A stretch of 5,220 nt of DNA from Acidovorax delafieldii. GTDB taxonomy: Bacteria > Pseudomonadota > Gammaproteobacteria > Burkholderiales > Burkholderiaceae_C. Shown here piece by piece: positions 1-5,220 of this stretch (position 1 is its first letter; the number at the start of each line of letters is the position of its first letter). Where the stretch lies: NCBI GenBank assembly GCA_002327945.1, contig DCVY01000172.1:18416-23635 (forward strand), given 5' to 3'. Below the pieces are notes generated by a model that was not told the origin of the DNA, searched no databases, and saw only the letters and a list, made by a program, of their open reading frames with translations. The translations under genes were made by a program, and so were the position numbers.

Positions 1-20
1 GTACCAGCAAGCGTGAAACA

Positions 21-34
21 CTGCACTAGTGCAG
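21..34. promoter_or_regulatory. Perfect 14-bp palindrome upstream of the transporter-acyltransferase gene
   Basis: CTGCACTAGTGCAG reads identically on both strands and lies 61 bases upstream of the ATG at 96, in a non-coding leader. A dimeric repressor or activator site is plausible. The half-sites TGCAC/GTGCA look like NtrC half-sites, but they are only 2 bases apart instead of about 5 or more, so NtrC is not supported. No convincing -35/-10 pair could be placed near it, so operator function is inferred from symmetry and position only. Confidence 0.4.
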
Positions 35-95
35 GGCTCGCGTCACGCAGGCTGTGCAAAATTGCGTGCCACAGAAACACAAGGGAGCAGTCTTT

Positions 96-2018
96 ATGGC
101 GGATGAAAAGAGCGAGGCGGCGCACGCGAAACCCAACCAGTTCGCCCTGCTGCGCCAGCGCCGCTTTGCGCCGTTCTTCTGGACGCAGTTCTCGGGCGCG
201 GCCAACGACAACCTCTTCAAGTTCGCCTTCACCGTGATGGTGACCTACCAGTTCGGCGTGTCGTGGCTGCCGCCCGCCATGGCCGGGCTGGTGATTGGCG
301 CGCTGTTCATCCTGCCGTTCTTGCTGTTCTCGGCCACCTCGGGGCAGCTGACCGACAAGTACGACAAGACGCGCATGATCCGCTTCGTGAAGAACCTGGA
401 GATCGCCATCATGCTGGTGGCGGCGGGTGGTTTTCTGGCCGGCAATGTGCCGGTGCTGCTGCTGTGCACCTTTTTGATGGGCTTGCATTCCACGCTGTTC
501 GGCCCCGTCAAGTTTGCCTACATGCCCCAGGTGCTCAGCGAGCGCGAACTCACCGGCGGCAACGGCATGGTCGAGATGGGCACCTTTGTGGCCATTTTGC
601 TGGGCAATGTGGCGGGTGGCCTGCTGGTGGCGCTGCCCGGCATGGGTCACAGCACGGTGGCCGCAGCCTGTGTGGCGCTGGCAGTGTTGGGGCGGGCAGT
701 GGCGCAGTTCATTCCCCCGGTGCCCGCCACCGATCCGGGGCTCACCATCCACTGGAACCCGTTCACCGAGACCTGGCGCAACCTGAAGCTGGCGCATGAA
801 AACATCGTGGTGTTCCGCTCCCTGCTGGGCATCAGCTGGATGTGGTTCTTTGGCGCCGTGTTTCTCTCGCAATTTCCGAGTTTTGCCAAAGAGGTGCTGC
901 ATGGCAACGCGCAGGTGGCCTCGCTGCTGCTGGTGGTTTTTTCGATCGGCATTGGCACCGGTTCGCTGCTGTGCGAGGTGCTGTCGCGCCGCCATGTCGA
1001 GATTGGCCTGGTGCCGCTGGGCGCCATCGGCATGAGCGTGTTTGCCACCGACCTGTATTTCGCCTCGCGTGGCTTGCCCGCTTCCGACGCCATGGGCCTG
1101 GCCGCGTTCGTGGCGCAGCCTGCGCACTGGCGCGTGCTGGCCGACCTGGCGTTGCTGAGCCTGTTTGCCGGCCTGTACAGCGTGCCCATGTATGCGCTGA
1201 TCCAGATGCGCAGCCAGCCCACGCACCGCGCCCGCATCATCGCCGCCAACAACATCCTGAACGCGCTGTTCATGATCGGCAGCGCGGTCATCGCGGGCGC
1301 GCTGCTGGGCGCGGGGTTCACGGTGCCGCAGATCTTTTTGTTCACGGCAATAGCCAATGCGGTGGTGGCGTTCTATATCTTCATGCTGGTGCCGGAATAT
1401 TTGCTGCGCTTTGTGGCCTGGGTGGCCTCGCGCTTTGTGTACCGCTTCAAGGTGCAGGGCGATGAACATCTGCCCACCACCGGCGCCGCCATCCTGGCCT
1501 GCAACCATGTGAGCTTTGTCGACGCTGTGCTGCTCATGGCCGCCAGCCCGCGCCCCATCTATTTTGTGATGGACCACCGCATTTTTCGGGTGCCGGTGCT
1601 CGGCGGGTTGTTTCGCCTCGCCAAGGCGATTCCGATTGCGCCGCAAAAGGACGACCCGCGCGTGTATGCAGCAGCCTTTGAGCGTGCTGCCCAGGTGTTG
1701 CGCGGTGGCGACCTGCTGGCCATCTTTCCGGAAGGCGGCATTACCAAAGACGGGCAACTGCAGGAGTTCAAGGGCGGCATCATGAAGATCATTGAGCGCG
1801 CGCGGCAAGAAGGCGTTGAAGCGCCCGTGATTCCCATGGCGCTGACCCACCTGTGGGGCTCGTTTTTCAGCCGCATCGAGCGCGGGGCTGCCATGGTGCG
1901 GCCGTTTCGGCGCGGCATGTTCAGCCGGGTGGGGCTCAACGTGGGTCGCCCCGTGCCATCGCACCAGGTGCAGCCCGCGCTGCTGCGCGAGCAGGTGGCG
2001 CGCCTGCTGGCGGCCTGA
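96..2018 (+). CDS. Fused LplT-like MFS lysophospholipid transporter / PlsC-type acyltransferase
   Basis: This 640-residue inner-membrane protein has two parts. Residues about 15-430 form an MFS transporter of about 12 membrane segments. It has the early motif GAANDNLFK (N37-K42) typical of LplT-like proteins and the loop 2-3 motif GQLTDKYDKTR (83-93). Residues about 445-640 form a PlsC-family glycerophospholipid acyltransferase. It has motif I NHVSFVD (H471, D476 of HX4D), motif III FPEGG (544-548) and motif IV VIPM (578-581). By family knowledge the transporter flips lysophospholipids inward and the acyltransferase re-acylates them, recycling membrane lipid. Unlike three-domain fusions, the protein ends right after PlsC, with no AMP-binding acyl-ACP synthetase domain. 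The start at 96 is preferred over the in-frame ATG at 54. AAGGGAG (81-87) sits 8 bases before 96, and starting at 54 would add 14 residues unlike the family. The acyl acceptor (lyso-PE, lyso-PG or lysophosphatidate) cannot be read from sequence. Confidence 0.9.
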   Translation: MADEKSEAAHAKPNQFALLRQRRFAPFFWTQFSGAANDNLFKFAFTVMVTYQFGVSWLPPAMAGLVIGALFILPFLLFSATSGQLTDKYDKTRMIRFVKNLEIAIMLVAAGGFLAGNVPVLLLCTFLMGLHSTLFGPVKFAYMPQVLSERELTGGNGMVEMGTFVAILLGNVAGGLLVALPGMGHSTVAAACVALAVLGRAVAQFIPPVPATDPGLTIHWNPFTETWRNLKLAHENIVVFRSLLGISWMWFFGAVFLSQFPSFAKEVLHGNAQVASLLLVVFSIGIGTGSLLCEVLSRRHVEIGLVPLGAIGMSVFATDLYFASRGLPASDAMGLAAFVAQPAHWRVLADLALLSLFAGLYSVPMYALIQMRSQPTHRARIIAANNILNALFMIGSAVIAGALLGAGFTVPQIFLFTAIANAVVAFYIFMLVPEYLLRFVAWVASRFVYRFKVQGDEHLPTTGAAILACNHVSFVDAVLLMAASPRPIYFVMDHRIFRVPVLGGLFRLAKAIPIAPQKDDPRVYAAAFERAAQVLRGGDLLAIFPEGGITKDGQLQEFKGGIMKIIERARQEGVEAPVIPMALTHLWGSFFSRIERGAAMVRPFRRGMFSRVGLNVGRPVPSHQVQPALLREQVARLLAA

Positions 2019-2039
2019 CGCGCCAAGTCCGGCAGCCTC

Positions 2040-2552
2040 TTAGCGCCGCCAGTAACCAGGTGGCGGCGGTGGCGCCAGGGGTGCGGCGTAGCCCGGCCCA
2101 GGCGTGCCGGGGCTGGAGAGCATGCGGCCATAGACCGGAATCTGGTGGCCGCGTGCATACATGCATTGCACGTAGGCGCTGTCGTAGCCGCGCTGGCTGC
2201 CGTAGCCGGCGGATTGCGCATTGCCAGCGCCCACACTGGAGCCCACCAGCAGGCCCATGCCCGCACCCGCCGCCGCACCCTGGTGGTTGCCACCGAGCGC
2301 GGCGCCCGCCAGCGCGCCAACCGCCGTGCCCACCACCGCGCTGCCCACGGTGCTCTGGTTGATGGCCTCGTTGGCACCACCCACCTGCACCTGGGCATAG
2401 TGCCGGCAGCTGACGTCGTCGTACCTGAACTGCTCAAAACTCTTGGTGCTGCCGGGCAATACCGTCACGCTGGGGCCGGTGGGCATCACCGTGCAGGCGG
2501 TCAAGGTCAGCGCCAGCAGCGACACGCTTGCGAGGGAAAGGGTTCTCATCAT
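2040..2552 (-). CDS. Glycine-zipper outer-membrane-type lipoprotein
   Basis: This is a small lipoprotein of 170 residues. The N-terminus is a lipoprotein signal peptide: MMR, a hydrophobic stretch, then lipobox LTAC with the lipidated Cys at residue 20. Residues about 68-112 form a glycine-zipper segment (small residues with G/A spacing, e.g. GTAVGALAGAALGG), a type that packs in or against membranes. Two more cysteines (C49 in DDVSCRHYA and C130 in YVQCMYARG) flank the zipper and could form a disulfide. The tail is Pro-rich and ends GYWRR. The family is widespread in proteobacteria, often annotated as glycine-zipper protein; its function is unknown. Two tandem ATGs are possible starts. GAGG (2557-2560) lies 4 bases before the first (2552) and 7 before the second (2549), so the second may be used. 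It lies downstream of the secreted-protein gene on the same strand and converges with the acyltransferase gene (21-base gap, no T-tract terminator seen). Confidence 0.85.
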   Translation of the reverse strand: MMRTLSLASVSLLALTLTACTVMPTGPSVTVLPGSTKSFEQFRYDDVSCRHYAQVQVGGANEAINQSTVGSAVVGTAVGALAGAALGGNHQGAAAGAGMGLLVGSSVGAGNAQSAGYGSQRGYDSAYVQCMYARGHQIPVYGRMLSSPGTPGPGYAAPLAPPPPPGYWRR

Positions 2553-2596
2553 GATTCCTCGGGTAAGAGATGGGGGGCATCAGCCCTGCGGCACGG

Positions 2597-2618
2597 CCCA
2601 GGCAATCGGGGGCCTGGG
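2597..2618 (-). other. Stem-loop between the two minus-strand small genes
   Basis: CCCAGGC (2597-2603) pairs perfectly with GCCTGGG (2612-2618), leaving an 8-base loop. It begins 7 bases downstream of the secreted-protein stop codon and lies upstream of the lipoprotein ribosome-binding site. No U-run follows on the minus strand, so it is not a classical intrinsic terminator. It could stabilise the upstream mRNA end or weakly attenuate read-through; this is inference. Confidence 0.35.
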
Positions 2619-2624
2619 TGTCCA

Positions 2625-3038
2625 TCAGTTGGCCGGTGGCTGGGCCGGCACCTGCAGCCAACCGCCAGGGCAGTGGGTGACGTAAGGGTAGTAGCCATCG
2701 GGCTGGTTGCAGCGGTACCAGTAGCCCTGTGGCTGCTGCCCGTAAGCGCCACCGCTGTAACCCGGAGCGTCGTTGCCGCGCTCGATGTAAACCGGCGGCT
2801 CGGCAGGCACCACAACCACCGGGGGTGACCAGCCGTACGGATCGGGGTAGTAGTAAGGATAGGCAGGGCGGTAAACGGGATAACCAAAGCCCGGCCCCAG
2901 ATAGACGCCGATTCCAACCCGCGCACCCCGGTGTCCGTGGCTGTTTCCACCCCGATCCGCCCAAGCAACGCCGCTGGCAGCAAGCGCCGTGGTGGCAATC
3001 CCTGCCCATGCGAGAAGCCGCCATTTTCGCCACATCAT
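2625..3038 (-). CDS. Small secreted Tyr/Pro/Gly-rich hypothetical protein
   Basis: This is a 137-residue exported protein of unknown function. Residues 1-27 form a Sec signal peptide: MMWRKWR, a hydrophobic core, and an AWA-D cleavage site after A27. The mature part starts with a short Gly/His-rich stretch, then VGIGVYLGPGFGYP and a Tyr/Pro-rich segment (about 53-72). It ends in a module with two cysteines (C110, C123) within GYWYRC...YYPYVTHCPGGW (106-127). This C-terminal module recurs in small exported proteins of Burkholderiales and other proteobacteria, where its role is not established; the cysteines could form a disulfide in the periplasm. GAGG (3046-3049) lies 7 bases before the first of two tandem ATGs, supporting 3038 as the start. 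The lipoprotein gene follows 72 bases downstream on the same strand, so co-transcription is likely. Confidence 0.82.
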   Translation of the reverse strand: MMWRKWRLLAWAGIATTALAASGVAWADRGGNSHGHRGARVGIGVYLGPGFGYPVYRPAYPYYYPDPYGWSPPVVVVPAEPPVYIERGNDAPGYSGGAYGQQPQGYWYRCNQPDGYYPYVTHCPGGWLQVPAQPPAN

Positions 3039-3150
3039 GATTGCACCTCGGTGATCCGCAAATAAGCTGTTGGGGGCCTGCTGCGGGGGAAAGTTCCGCC
3101 TTCGCTGCGCCTGGCGCGGCCATCGCCGCAGGACAAGCGCTGTGGCCCAG

Positions 3151-3178
3151 TTGACGGGCTTTCTCTGGCAGGAACAAT
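3151..3178 (+). promoter_or_regulatory. Candidate sigma-70 promoter upstream of the zinc-ribbon membrane protein gene
   Basis: TTGACG (3151-3156, 5 of 6 to the -35 consensus) is followed after 16 bases by AACAAT (3173-3178, 4 of 6 to the -10 consensus). It would give a leader of roughly 70 bases before the ATG at 3255. An alternative is TTGTCG (3201-3206) with TTAAAT (3224-3229), spaced 17 bases and each 4 of 6, giving a very short leader. Neither is strong. Confidence 0.35.
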
Positions 3179-3215
3179 GGTAAAAACAGACTCTGGTGCT
3201 TTGTCGGAAAGCGTC

Positions 3216-3239
3216 AATAGCTATTAAATAAGTAGCATT
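3216..3239. repeat. AT-rich bulged inverted repeat, possible dispersed intergenic element
   Basis: AAT-A-GCTA (3216-3223) pairs with TAGC-ATT (3233-3239) around a 9-base loop TTAAATAAG, with one bulged A. This is the only clearly AT-rich patch in the window and lies just before the ribosome-binding region of the membrane protein gene. It resembles the AGCTAT...TAGC-type intergenic sequences I recall as recurrent in Comamonadaceae genomes, but that is memory-based and unchecked. It may also overlap a -10 element. Confidence 0.35.
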
Positions 3240-3254
3240 TAAAGAGAGAAAATC

Positions 3255-4334
3255 ATGGGAAAATCACTGCGCCTGTCCGAAAAATGGTTTCGCCGGGGCC
3301 TGTGGCTGGTGGCGCTGGTGTTTGCCGGCTTCCTCATCGGCTTGGGCGGCACCATCGTGGGCGATCTGCCCAAGGTCGAGGCCCCGTTGCGGGTGGATGA
3401 TTTCCTCGACAAACCGGCAGCCCAGGCCCTGCGCAACCAGGTGCGCGATGCCCGCCAGGCCGAGCAAGACGCGCAGACCGCGCTGGAGCAGGCCCAGCTG
3501 CAGCGCAGCAAGGCCCGCAGCGAAAGCCAGGCCGAGCGCGAAACCTTCAACAACTGGCTGTCCGCGCGCAGCGTGACCCAGCGCGCCGAGCACGACCCCG
3601 AGGTGCTGGCCCGCACGCAAGCGCTGGACGCGCTCAAGCAGGCAGAGCGCAAGACCCAGCAGGCGGTCGAGGCGCAGCAGCAGGCCGCGCTCGATGCCCG
3701 CCAGGCCGCAGCCGCCGCGCAGGCGCGCCTGGGCCAGCTCGAAGCCGCCGGCTACGAAAAGCTCAACGCCGAGCGCCGCAAGGTCGAGCTGCGCGTGTTT
3801 CTGTACCGCCTGGCGCTCACGCTGCCGCTGCTCGCCATCGCCGGCTGGCTGTTTGTCAAAAAGCGCAAGGGCCTCTGGTGGCCGTTTGTGTGGGGCTTCA
3901 TCTTCTTTGCGCTGTTCGCCTTCTTCGTCGAACTGGTTCCCTACCTGCCCAGTTACGGCGGCTACGTGCGCTATGTGGTGGGCATCGCCATCACGGCGCT
4001 GGTGGGGCGCTACGCCATCGTGGCGCTCAACCGCTACCTGGAGCGGCAAAAGCAGGCCGAGTCATTGCCCGACCAGCAGCGCCGCAAAGAGCTGGGCTAT
4101 GACGTGGCCCTGGCGCGCCTGGCCAAAAGCGTGTGCCCGGGCTGCGAGCGCCCGGTCGATCTGAAGAACGACAAGATCGATTTTTGTCCCCACTGCGGCA
4201 TCGGCCTGTTTGACCACTGCGGCCACTGCAGCACGCGCAAGAGTGCGTTTGCCCGGTTTTGCCACGCGTGCGGCACGGGGGCCCAGGCCAGCCAGGCGAC
4301 GGCGCCCGTGCATGCGCCTGTCACTTCTGCGTGA
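3255..4334 (+). CDS. Coiled-coil multi-pass membrane protein with C-terminal double zinc ribbon
   Basis: This is a 359-residue inner-membrane protein whose function I do not recognise. It has one membrane segment near the N-terminus (about 14-36). A long Ala/Gln/Glu/Arg-rich, heptad-like coiled coil follows (about 52-178). Three more membrane segments lie at about 181-201, 206-228 and 236-257, and a charged linker (258-290) precedes the tail. The tail holds two zinc ribbons of four cysteines each: C294/C297 with C311/C314, and C322/C325 with C336/C339. Membrane topology, with an even number of spans, places the N-terminus and zinc ribbons on the same side, presumably the cytoplasm, and the coiled coil in the periplasm. 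This is inferred from positive residues KWFRR before span 1 and VKKRKG between spans 2 and 3. The start at 3255 is preceded by a weak purine-rich site AAAGAGAG (3241-3248). The DUF3597 gene follows after 36 bases and probably shares its transcript. Zinc ribbons often mediate protein or nucleic-acid contacts; no catalytic motif is visible. Confidence 0.88.
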   Translation: MGKSLRLSEKWFRRGLWLVALVFAGFLIGLGGTIVGDLPKVEAPLRVDDFLDKPAAQALRNQVRDARQAEQDAQTALEQAQLQRSKARSESQAERETFNNWLSARSVTQRAEHDPEVLARTQALDALKQAERKTQQAVEAQQQAALDARQAAAAAQARLGQLEAAGYEKLNAERRKVELRVFLYRLALTLPLLAIAGWLFVKKRKGLWWPFVWGFIFFALFAFFVELVPYLPSYGGYVRYVVGIAITALVGRYAIVALNRYLERQKQAESLPDQQRRKELGYDVALARLAKSVCPGCERPVDLKNDKIDFCPHCGIGLFDHCGHCSTRKSAFARFCHACGTGAQASQATAPVHAPVTSA

Positions 4335-4370
4335 TACAAGATCAAGCTCAACGTCACTGCGGGAGCGCAT

Positions 4371-4757
4371 ATGGGTTTCTTCTCCAATATCTTTGCCAAG
4401 ATTTTCCCGTCGGCCAACGCTGCCGAAGTGGCAGTGGCCGCGCCACCGGCGCCTGCCGCCGCCGGCGCGCCGGCCGCCCCCATGGCACCGGCGCCCATCC
4501 CGCTGGGCGACGTGGCTTCCATCCTGGATGCCATGCCCGGTGCCAGCGCGCTGAACTGGCGCAGCTCCATCGTCGACCTGCTCAAGCTGCTGGGCCTCGA
4601 TAGCAGCCTGGCCGCGCGCAAGGAACTGGCCGGCGAGCTGCTTTACAGCGGCAACGGCGAACCCGGCTCGGCCGAATGGAACATCGGGCTGCACAAGCAG
4701 GTGATGCGCAGCATCGCCGCCAACGGCGGCACGCTGCCGGCCGATCTGCGCGACTGA
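4371..4757 (+). CDS. DUF3597 family protein
   Basis: This 128-residue protein matches the DUF3597 family from end to end, as I recognise it. It has an N-terminal MGFFSNIFAKIF amphipathic segment, a low-complexity Ala/Pro linker (about 20-45), and a compact helical domain (about 46-128). The domain carries the family signatures LNWRSSIVDLLKLLGLD (61-77), SSLAARKELAGEL (78-90), WNIGLHKQVM (103-112) and ANGGTLPADL (117-126). The family's length is usually about 125-150 residues and its function is unknown. It has no signal peptide or true membrane segment, so it is probably cytoplasmic, although the N-terminal helix could touch the membrane. GGGAG (4361-4365) lies 5 bases before the ATG. It is the last gene of a probable two-gene unit with the zinc-ribbon membrane protein, and an intrinsic terminator starts 21 bases after its stop. 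Confidence 0.92.
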   Translation: MGFFSNIFAKIFPSANAAEVAVAAPPAPAAAGAPAAPMAPAPIPLGDVASILDAMPGASALNWRSSIVDLLKLLGLDSSLAARKELAGELLYSGNGEPGSAEWNIGLHKQVMRSIAANGGTLPADLRD

Positions 4758-4777
4758 TTCGCGCCGCGCGTCTCAGC

Positions 4778-4816
4778 AAAGGCCCCTGTCGTCACGCACG
4801 GCAGGGGCCTTTTTTT
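4778..4816 (+). terminator. Strong rho-independent terminator after the DUF3597 gene
   Basis: AAAGGCCCCTG (4778-4788) pairs with CAGGGGCCTTT (4802-4812). The stem extends inward by a T-G wobble and three more pairs to a 5-base loop CACGC (4793-4797). A run of seven Ts (4810-4816) follows. It ends transcription of the zinc-ribbon/DUF3597 pair. On the minus strand only a short T run would follow, so it is mainly one-directional. Confidence 0.93.
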
Positions 4817-4880
4817 GGCGTCGGGATTGAGGGTGCGCACGCGCGCGCCTCGATCCACTACAGGCCGGACCCGCGGCGCT

Positions 4881-4894
4881 GGGGCCACGGCCCC
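4881..4894 (-). other. GC-rich hairpin downstream of the right-edge gene
   Basis: GGGGCC (4881-4886) is complementary to GGCCCC (4889-4894), giving a very tight hairpin that probably opens to a 4-base loop. On the minus strand it begins about 20 bases after the stop codon of the partial gene at 4915. No U-run follows on that strand, so a terminator role is only possible, not shown. The rest of 4818-4914 holds no gene that I can support. Confidence 0.25.
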
Positions 4895-4914
4895 GTTAGA
4901 TCGTGAACACGTTC

Positions 4915-5220
4915 TTACTGCAGCAGCGCCAGGTATTCAGGGCGTTTGGCGGCCAGGCCCTTGAAGCTGCGCAGCAGGTGGGCGAACTCGGCGGCGGTGA
5001 TGCCGTACAGGCGGGCCACGATCTTGTCGTTCTCGGCGCGCAACTGGTCGCGGGCCTTGGCGGTGGCGGGCACGTCGGCGGGGCGCACGTCAAACAGTGG
5101 GGCCAGTTCGGCAAAGTCGTCCCAATGGGCAGACAGGCTCAGCCGCAGGGCGTTTTGGGCCAGCTGGGCGTAGTCGGGGTGGGCGTAAATCTCGGCGTCG
5201 GTGGGCTGGGGCGTGGGCAG
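4915..5220 (-). CDS. Partial gene: C-terminal 101 residues, possibly a DNA methyltransferase/restriction-type protein
   Basis: An open frame with no stop runs from the window's right edge to a TAA at 4915-4917 on the minus strand; the start is outside the window. Its codons show the strong G/C third-position bias of the neighbours, unlike the overlapping frame that ends at 4896. The visible part is soluble and mostly helical. A Pro-rich entry (LPTPQPTDAEIYAHPDY) leads to a helical segment with SAHWDDFAELAPLFDV. It ends in ARDQLRAENDKIVARLYGIT, AAEFAHLLRSFKGL and PEYLALLQ. The pattern of a long helix with D-x-x-V-A-x-L-Y-G-[IL]-T, followed by a short helix and an aromatic-rich end, resembles the extreme C-termini of large Eco57I/type IIG-like N6-adenine methyltransferase-restriction proteins. 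No catalytic motif (such as NPPY) lies in the window, so this identity is inference. The gene itself is well supported. Confidence 0.75.
   Translation of the reverse strand: MPTPQPTDAEIYAHPDYAQLAQNALRLSLSAHWDDFAELAPLFDVRPADVPATAKARDQLRAENDKIVARLYGITAAEFAHLLRSFKGLAAKRPEYLALLQ

Noticed and set aside
21..34. NtrC binding site reading of the TGCAC/GTGCA palindrome
   Set aside because: The half-sites are separated by only 2 bases, too close for the usual NtrC spacing, and no sigma-54 GG-N10-GC promoter was found nearby.
1559..2437. Long minus-strand open frame (292 codons) across the end of the acyltransferase gene and the lipoprotein gene
   Set aside because: The translation is rich in Arg/Ala/Trp/Ser with no recognisable domain, and it overlaps two well-supported genes. 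It is a GC-rich shadow frame.
2434..3177. Minus-strand open frame of 247 codons over both small exported-protein genes
   Set aside because: It overlaps both genes in another frame. They have signal peptides, ribosome-binding sites and family features; this frame has none.
3035..3217. Short minus-strand open frame in the divergent intergenic region
   Set aside because: It shows no recognisable protein features or good ribosome-binding site, and it occupies the promoter region of the two flanking genes.
3264..4049. Minus-strand open frame of 261 codons opposite the zinc-ribbon membrane protein
   Set aside because: It is antisense to a protein with clear membrane spans, coiled coil and zinc ribbons. 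Its Leu/Ala/Gly/Arg/His-rich content is typical of the reverse of such coding sequence.
4062..4694. Minus-strand open frame of 210 codons opposite the zinc-ribbon tail and the DUF3597 gene
   Set aside because: It is antisense to two supported genes, has Arg/Gly/Ala-rich low-complexity content, and shows no good ribosome-binding site or family match.
4896..5114. Minus-strand frame with its own ATG and 72 codons at the right edge
   Set aside because: The overlapping frame ending at 4915 shows coherent helical protein sequence and host-like codon bias, whereas this one is Pro/Cys/Ser-rich and unlike a protein.

Overview
The window is GC-rich (AT-rich only in a short intergenic patch) with strong G/C third-position codon bias. 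The gene types present, including a transporter-acyltransferase fusion, small Tyr/Gly-rich exported proteins and a DUF3597 protein, suggest a betaproteobacterium of the Burkholderiales, most likely Comamonadaceae (Acidovorax-like). That placement is inferred from protein style and composition, not from a marker gene.

Layout: bases 1-95 are an upstream region with a perfect 14-bp palindrome. Bases 96-2018 (+) encode a fused lysophospholipid transporter (LplT-like MFS) and PlsC-type acyltransferase. Two small exported-protein genes follow on the minus strand, read from right to left: a Tyr/Pro/Gly-rich secreted protein (2625-3038) and then a glycine-zipper lipoprotein (2040-2552). The lipoprotein gene converges with the acyltransferase gene, leaving 21 bases between their stop codons. 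A 216-base divergent intergenic region (3039-3254) carries candidate plus-strand promoters and an AT-rich bulged inverted repeat. Next, on the plus strand, come a coiled-coil, multi-pass membrane protein with a C-terminal double zinc ribbon (3255-4334) and, 36 bases later, a DUF3597 protein (4371-4757). This pair ends in a strong intrinsic terminator (4778-4816). The right edge holds the last 101 codons of a minus-strand gene (4915-5220). Its tail resembles the C-terminal helices of Eco57I/type IIG-like DNA methyltransferase-restriction proteins, but this is tentative.

How the genes relate: most are cell-envelope genes (phospholipid repair, an outer-membrane-type lipoprotein, a secreted protein, an inner-membrane zinc-ribbon protein). 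I see no CRISPR array, insertion sequence, tRNA or rRNA. I do not see a complete undescribed system. The best leads are the zinc-ribbon membrane protein/DUF3597 pair and the truncated gene at the right edge, whose identity depends on sequence outside the window.
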